Origin: Oscillospiraceae bacterium
Lineage (GTDB): Bacteria > Bacillota > Clostridia > Oscillospirales > Ruminococcaceae
Direction: 5' to 3'
Assembly: GCA_017461565.1 (NCBI GenBank)
Contig: JAFTXQ010000015.1
Location: forward strand, 22,825 to 86,824
Length of the DNA: 64,000 nucleotides
The stretch's first letter is position 1, and each line of letters begins with the position of its first letter. This document shows, in pieces, positions 60,211-64,000 of this stretch. The notes under the pieces were generated by a model, which had not been told where the DNA came from, did no database searches, and saw nothing but the letters and a program-made list of their open reading frames with translations. Made by a program: the position numbers and the translations under genes.

Positions 60211-60723
60211 ATGAATTTAAAACTGATAAAGGCAAGTGCTGAATATAAAAAGCAGATTTCCGATATGCTGGATGAATGGTACGGCACGGGCGAAAAAATA
60301 ATACCCTACTCTATCCGCAGAATTGATTATCACGATTTTGAATATTATTGCGATAATCTGGAAATAAAGGATGCAAGCGGTAGTCTGGTGCCTGATTCAA
60401 CTTTTTTCTGCCTTGATACAGACAGAAATATTGTGGTAGGTGCGGTAAATATACGACATTTCTTAAATGAATCACTTTTACTTAACGGTGGTCACATAGG
60501 CGATGGTGTAGTTCCCTCGGAAAGAAGAAAAGGTATTGCAACTGCTATGATTGGTCTTGCGCTTCAGGAATGCAGAAAGCTTGGCATAGAAAGAGTACTT
60601 ATGGTATGTGATAAGGATAACATCGGATCTGCTAAAAGCATTATCAATAACGGTGGTGTGCTGGAAAATGAAATTTGTGTAGACGGCGTAATAGAACAAA
60701 GATACTGGATCGATATAAAATGA
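60211..60723 (+). CDS. GNAT family N-acetyltransferase
   Basis: A 170-residue acetyltransferase. The acetyl-CoA pyrophosphate loop is VPSERRKGIATAMIGLAL (RRKGIA = Q/RxxGxA). Motif B contains NIGSAKSIINNGG. The pattern GGHIGDGVVPSERRKG matches a common group of predicted acetyltransferases in Firmicutes, whose substrates are mostly unknown. RBS AAAGGAG. It is the first gene behind the attenuator and 13 bp before a second GNAT. Confidence 0.9.
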   Translation: MNLKLIKASAEYKKQISDMLDEWYGTGEKIIPYSIRRIDYHDFEYYCDNLEIKDASGSLVPDSTFFCLDTDRNIVVGAVNIRHFLNESLLLNGGHIGDGVVPSERRKGIATAMIGLALQECRKLGIERVLMVCDKDNIGSAKSIINNGGVLENEICVDGVIEQRYWIDIK

Positions 60724-60736
60724 AAAGGAGAATAAC

Positions 60737-61495
60737 ATGAATGATACAAATCTTGTGAATAGCATAAAACAGGAAGAAATCGACTTCCCGAAGCGTTTTG
60801 CCTCATACGAAGAAAAGGAATACGGAATCCTTTTCTATATGGCTGACAACAAGGATTCTTATGACGGAAACCACGCCTGCATTTACCCTGACAAAATTAC
60901 TGATCTTGGTGCAGTTCTTGATGATATTACAGAGTTTTATAGCAGGCTCGGAACAAATGCGTCGATATATCATCCCTTTGAAAAGGGCTACTTCAAAAAT
61001 AACCTTGAAACGCTGAAGGCTCACGGCTATTACTACACCGCCGAGGACGACCACAGGGTAATGCTCCTGACAGCGGAGAACAGCATCGTTACTCCGAAGC
61101 GACTGGATATCCGTGTCCTGAACGAGTGGGACGAGCGTGTCGCAACTGACATTCTTATACCAAGCGGCGAGCCTTGGGAGATAGAGGTCACCAAAAAACG
61201 CACCGAACAGGACGGTACTTATCTTTTTGTTGGTTACCTCGACGGCAAGGCGGTCGTGTATTCAGATATTCACAAGTCAGAACATGGCAACACCCGTTTT
61301 GATTACATTGTTACCGCAAAGGAGCACCGTGGAAACGGCTATGCAAGCGAGCTACTCAGCTTTATGGTAGAATACTGCAAGGATAATAAATTCCCAATGT
61401 GCTGGCAGTGGGCGGGCCCGTCTGAACATATCTGTTACAGAGCGGGATTTCGTGAAGCATTTACTATGGAAGCAGGCTTTGCGTCAAAAGCATAG
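60737..61495 (+). CDS. GNAT family N-acetyltransferase 2
   Basis: A 252-residue protein. The C-terminal GNAT domain (about 125-245) has VTAKEHRGNGYASELLSFM as the acetyl-CoA motif. The N-terminal 120 residues (FPKRFASYEEKEYGILFYM) form a separate domain of unknown type. RBS AAAAGGAG. It is between GNAT 1 and the exporter genes in one operon. Codon use changes towards richer G/C from about 61010, which may mark a mosaic origin. Confidence 0.85.
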   Translation: MNDTNLVNSIKQEEIDFPKRFASYEEKEYGILFYMADNKDSYDGNHACIYPDKITDLGAVLDDITEFYSRLGTNASIYHPFEKGYFKNNLETLKAHGYYYTAEDDHRVMLLTAENSIVTPKRLDIRVLNEWDERVATDILIPSGEPWEIEVTKKRTEQDGTYLFVGYLDGKAVVYSDIHKSEHGNTRFDYIVTAKEHRGNGYASELLSFMVEYCKDNKFPMCWQWAGPSEHICYRAGFREAFTMEAGFASKA

Positions 61496-61527
61496 CTTGT
61501 AATATACAAAAGAAAGGACTGATCAAA

Positions 61528-63354
61528 ATGAAGGAGAAAAAAGAAAGCAAGGTCCGCATATTTGCCAACAACTTCTATGCGCTGAAAACTGTATGGCAGA
61601 TAAGCAAGCGTCAGGTAATACATCTGGCAGTGGGCAATATCATCCACTATGTGGAATGGATATTCATGAGCATTTTCTTCCTGCGTTACGTTATCGGTGC
61701 GATAGAAAGAGAAGCTCCCTTTGAGGAGATAATGCTGTTTATCGGAATCTGCTTTGCGGTGTGCTGTTCCATTGCGATATATTCAAGCTATCGCAAGGCG
61801 GTCGTATATCCCAGCACAGAGAATAAGGTCTACCGCTGTCTGTACAGGAAGCTCTATGCAAAGGCGAGAAATGTGGAGCTTCGCTGCTTTGAGGACGCAG
61901 ACTTTTACAACAAGTACACGATGGCACTGGAGAACTCCGCTGATAAGATGATATCCTCGGTTAGAATGCTGTTCGAGGTGCTTTTCGGTGCTGTTGCGGC
62001 GCTGGCGGCGTTCTGGTCGATGTTTACTATCGACCCGTGGTCGGTGCTGTTCGTAATTTCGCCCATTATCGGAAACTTCGTTTTCGGTCGGCTTATGAAC
62101 AAGATATGGGGCGGCAGATATGTCGATACCGTCAAGAATAACCGTATCGCAGAGTATGTCAACCGTGTGATGCACCTTGCTGAATACGCAAAGGAGATAC
62201 GCTATTCAAGTATTCACGAGCTTATGATGAGCCGCTACAACAAGGCGATGGACGGAAATGTAAAGGTCGCTGACAAGTACGCAAAGAAAGCCATCGTCTA
62301 CAACTGGGCACAGAACGTTACAACCTTCGCCCTTGTTTTCGAGGGAATTATGATTTATTCCGCTTACCGCACCATCGTTTCGCAGACGATGGATCTTGCG
62401 GAGCTTGCCATCATGTTCTCGGCTATGAATACATCCTCGTGGATGCTGTTCTGTATGTTCAATAACATCACAGAGGCTATGAAGAACGGTCAGTTCCTTG
62501 AATATTTCCGCACTTTCATGGAGTACAAGGAGAAGATCCCCGAGGATCAGGACGGAATCATTCCCGAAAAGATACGCTCCATCGAGTTCAAGAACGTGTG
62601 CTTTGAATACAAGGAAAACGAGCCTGTTATCAACGACCTTTCTTTCAAAATTGAGGGCGATAAGGTCTGCGCTCTTGTAGGTCACAACGGCGCAGGTAAG
62701 TCAACTATCATCAAGCTGTTGTTCAGACTTTACGACCCAACAAGCGGCGAAATTTTTGTCAACGGCATAAACATAAAGGAATACAACCTCAAAGCTTATC
62801 GCAAGCAGTTCTCTGCGGCATTTCAAGATTATAAGGTCATGGCTATGTCGGTGAGAGATAACGTGCTTATGGGCGAGAGTTTCGACAACCCCGATGAAAC
62901 AGCCGAGCGTGCGCTTAAATGTGCGGGAGTATGGGACAAGGTTTCGAGCCTCTCGAATGGAATGAACACCATCATGACAAAAGAGTTTGACAATGACGGC
63001 GCTGTGCTTTCAGGCGGCGAACAGCAGAAGATAGTCGTTGCGAGAGCCTTTGCACAGCAGGCGAGCGTGAAAGTCTTTGACGAGCCATCGTCCGCTCTCG
63101 ACCCCATCGCAGAGTATGACCTGTACAAGGGAATTATGGACGAGAGCAAGGGACACATCACGCTGTTTATCTCGCACCGTCTGTCCTCAGTAAAGGACGC
63201 AGACGAGGTGTTTATGCTTGAAAACGGTGCTGTTATCGAGCAGGGCACTCACCGTCAGCTTATGGATATGGGCGGTAAATACTGCGAGATGTTCACAAAG
63301 CAGGCACAGAATTATCTTGCGGATGAAACTTACAGAGAGGGGGTTACAGCATGA
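61528..63354 (+). CDS. ABC exporter half-transporter 1 (membrane plus ATPase)
   Basis: A 608-residue type IV ABC exporter subunit. Six membrane helices lie in residues 25-330, and the ATPase domain is at about 350-600. Motifs: Walker A GHNGAGKS (from about 385), Q-loop FQDYKVM, signature LSGGEQQK, Walker B VKVFDEPSSALDP and switch ISHR. The next gene encodes a second half-transporter with a 4-bp overlap, so they probably form a heterodimer as BmrC-BmrD does. Likely role: drug or peptide export. Confidence 0.94.
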   Translation: MKEKKESKVRIFANNFYALKTVWQISKRQVIHLAVGNIIHYVEWIFMSIFFLRYVIGAIEREAPFEEIMLFIGICFAVCCSIAIYSSYRKAVVYPSTENKVYRCLYRKLYAKARNVELRCFEDADFYNKYTMALENSADKMISSVRMLFEVLFGAVAALAAFWSMFTIDPWSVLFVISPIIGNFVFGRLMNKIWGGRYVDTVKNNRIAEYVNRVMHLAEYAKEIRYSSIHELMMSRYNKAMDGNVKVADKYAKKAIVYNWAQNVTTFALVFEGIMIYSAYRTIVSQTMDLAELAIMFSAMNTSSWMLFCMFNNITEAMKNGQFLEYFRTFMEYKEKIPEDQDGIIPEKIRSIEFKNVCFEYKENEPVINDLSFKIEGDKVCALVGHNGAGKSTIIKLLFRLYDPTSGEIFVNGINIKEYNLKAYRKQFSAAFQDYKVMAMSVRDNVLMGESFDNPDETAERALKCAGVWDKVSSLSNGMNTIMTKEFDNDGAVLSGGEQQKIVVARAFAQQASVKVFDEPSSALDPIAEYDLYKGIMDESKGHITLFISHRLSSVKDADEVFMLENGAVIEQGTHRQLMDMGGKYCEMFTKQAQNYLADETYREGVTA

Positions 63355-64000
63355 AAAAATACAAAAAGCTGTTATCCGACAATCTGTGGCTGTTCAAGAT
63401 ATGCTACAAAGCCGCTCCGGGATATATGATATGCTACATAATCGAGGCAATACGAAACGAGCTTGTGGTGTTCTTAGAGTTTACGCTTGCGCTGAATTTC
63501 GTGCTGGAGTGCGCGGAGTTCGGCAGACCCTTTGAGGTAGCGGCAACGTTCCTTTTAGCGCTTCTGGCATTCGTTGTCTTAGGCTTGCTTTTCAATGCTT
63601 TCCTCTATCAGAAATTACAGCAGAAAGCACAGCCGAAGATCAAACAGGCTATCAAGGAAATGATGTTCAACAAGGCTAAGGAGATCGACCTTGAATGTTA
63701 CGACAACCCCGAATTCTACAACGATTATGTGCTGTCGGTTTCCGAGGTGGATAATCAGATAGGACGTATCTTTACGCTTATAACGAACCTCTGCACTGGA
63801 CTTGTTTCCATCGTGCTGTCGGGTGCGTTCTTTATCGGCACTGACCCTATCTCGTTCATATTTATTGCGGTATCATTTGCGGCATCTTTATGGTCTGGTA
63901 AGGCTCTCAATAAGCTGAATTTCAGAATACGCACCGAGAAAAATCCTCACGAAAGAAAGCTCGGCTATGTAAACCGTGTGTTCTATCTCAACGACTACGC
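63351..64000 (+). CDS. ABC exporter half-transporter 2, N-terminal part (runs off window)
   Basis: The first 216 residues are visible and the gene continues to the right. They show four membrane helices (about 23-45, 56-80, 136-155, 160-180) and the cytoplasmic loop IDLECYDNPEFYNDYVLS. This matches LRCFEDADFYNKYTMAL in half-transporter 1. The start overlaps the previous stop (ATGA) behind AGAGGGGG. The ATPase domain should lie just outside. Confidence 0.88.
   Translation, partial: MKKYKKLLSDNLWLFKICYKAAPGYMICYIIEAIRNELVVFLEFTLALNFVLECAEFGRPFEVAATFLLALLAFVVLGLLFNAFLYQKLQQKAQPKIKQAIKEMMFNKAKEIDLECYDNPEFYNDYVLSVSEVDNQIGRIFTLITNLCTGLVSIVLSGAFFIGTDPISFIFIAVSFAASLWSGKALNKLNFRIRTEKNPHERKLGYVNRVFYLNDY

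Noticed and set aside
60027-60242. 71-codon frame overlapping the leader peptide and first GNAT start
   Set aside because: It crosses the attenuator hairpins and terminator in another frame and lacks an RBS; the 26-codon leader has the strong RBS and the pairing logic.

Overview
The window looks like a chromosome segment of an anaerobic Gram-positive of the Clostridia, most like Ruminococcus or a close Oscillospiraceae relative. This is judged from gene content and style (a reverse-type rubrerythrin with a rubredoxin, DUF4358, FeoA/FeoB, strong AGGAGG ribosome sites, near-consensus TTGACA-17-TATAAT promoters), not from a marker gene. A LysM-GH18 protein and a SpoIIM-like protein behind a sigma-E-like promoter hint at sporulation ancestry. 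No rRNA gene, intact tRNA or CRISPR array was seen.

Positions 1-20100 are mainly housekeeping: the end of a DUF4358 protein, topoisomerase III, a D,D-carboxypeptidase, cytidine deaminase, a polar amino acid ABC importer, FeoA-FeoB, a GNAT gene behind a leader-peptide attenuator, GAPDH, the SpoIIM-like and LysM-GH18 proteins, an ABC ATPase without a permease, a copper ATPase, an NfeD-like protein with a PAP2 phosphatase, and a rubrerythrin-rubredoxin pair.

Positions 20278-37296 are rich in signalling. Two tandem FecR-domain membrane proteins are followed by a CHASE2-HD-GYP protein. Then come a GGDEF-EAL protein with a degenerate GGDEF motif, a FtsX-type ABC transporter with its own two-component system, and a methyl-accepting chemotaxis protein. 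Cyclic di-GMP turnover is the common theme of the CHASE2 and EAL genes.

Positions 37505-44684 hold a compact six-gene operon with one perfect promoter and a terminator. It encodes an SPFH protein with three zinc ribbons, a membrane protein, a large membrane-anchored coiled-coil protein, two paralogous helical proteins and a bactofilin-like beta-helix protein. I recognise no described pathway for the whole set and regard it as the best candidate for an undescribed, probably membrane-associated, assembly.

Positions 44916-49658 encode an ABC-2 exporter with two permeases, a CPBP protease and a second two-component system. A zone of gene fragments follows, then a 1529-residue secreted protein on the minus strand with three beta-helix-like blocks and six FN3 domains.

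From 54968 rightwards the DNA is accessory in character. There is a dense cluster of small perfect hairpins, a 3-prime tRNA fragment, and a five-gene cassette (PD-(D/E)XK nuclease, membrane protein, zinc ribbon, RNase J-like metallo-beta-lactamase fold and an unknown) bracketed by 126-bp direct repeats. The cassette has a perfect promoter overlapped by a 23-nt palindromic operator. An XRE regulator and a second leader-peptide attenuator operon (two GNATs plus a paired ABC exporter, running off the right edge) end the window. The two attenuators share one design: the leader ORF contains a perfect complement of its own ribosome-binding region and is followed by an intrinsic terminator.
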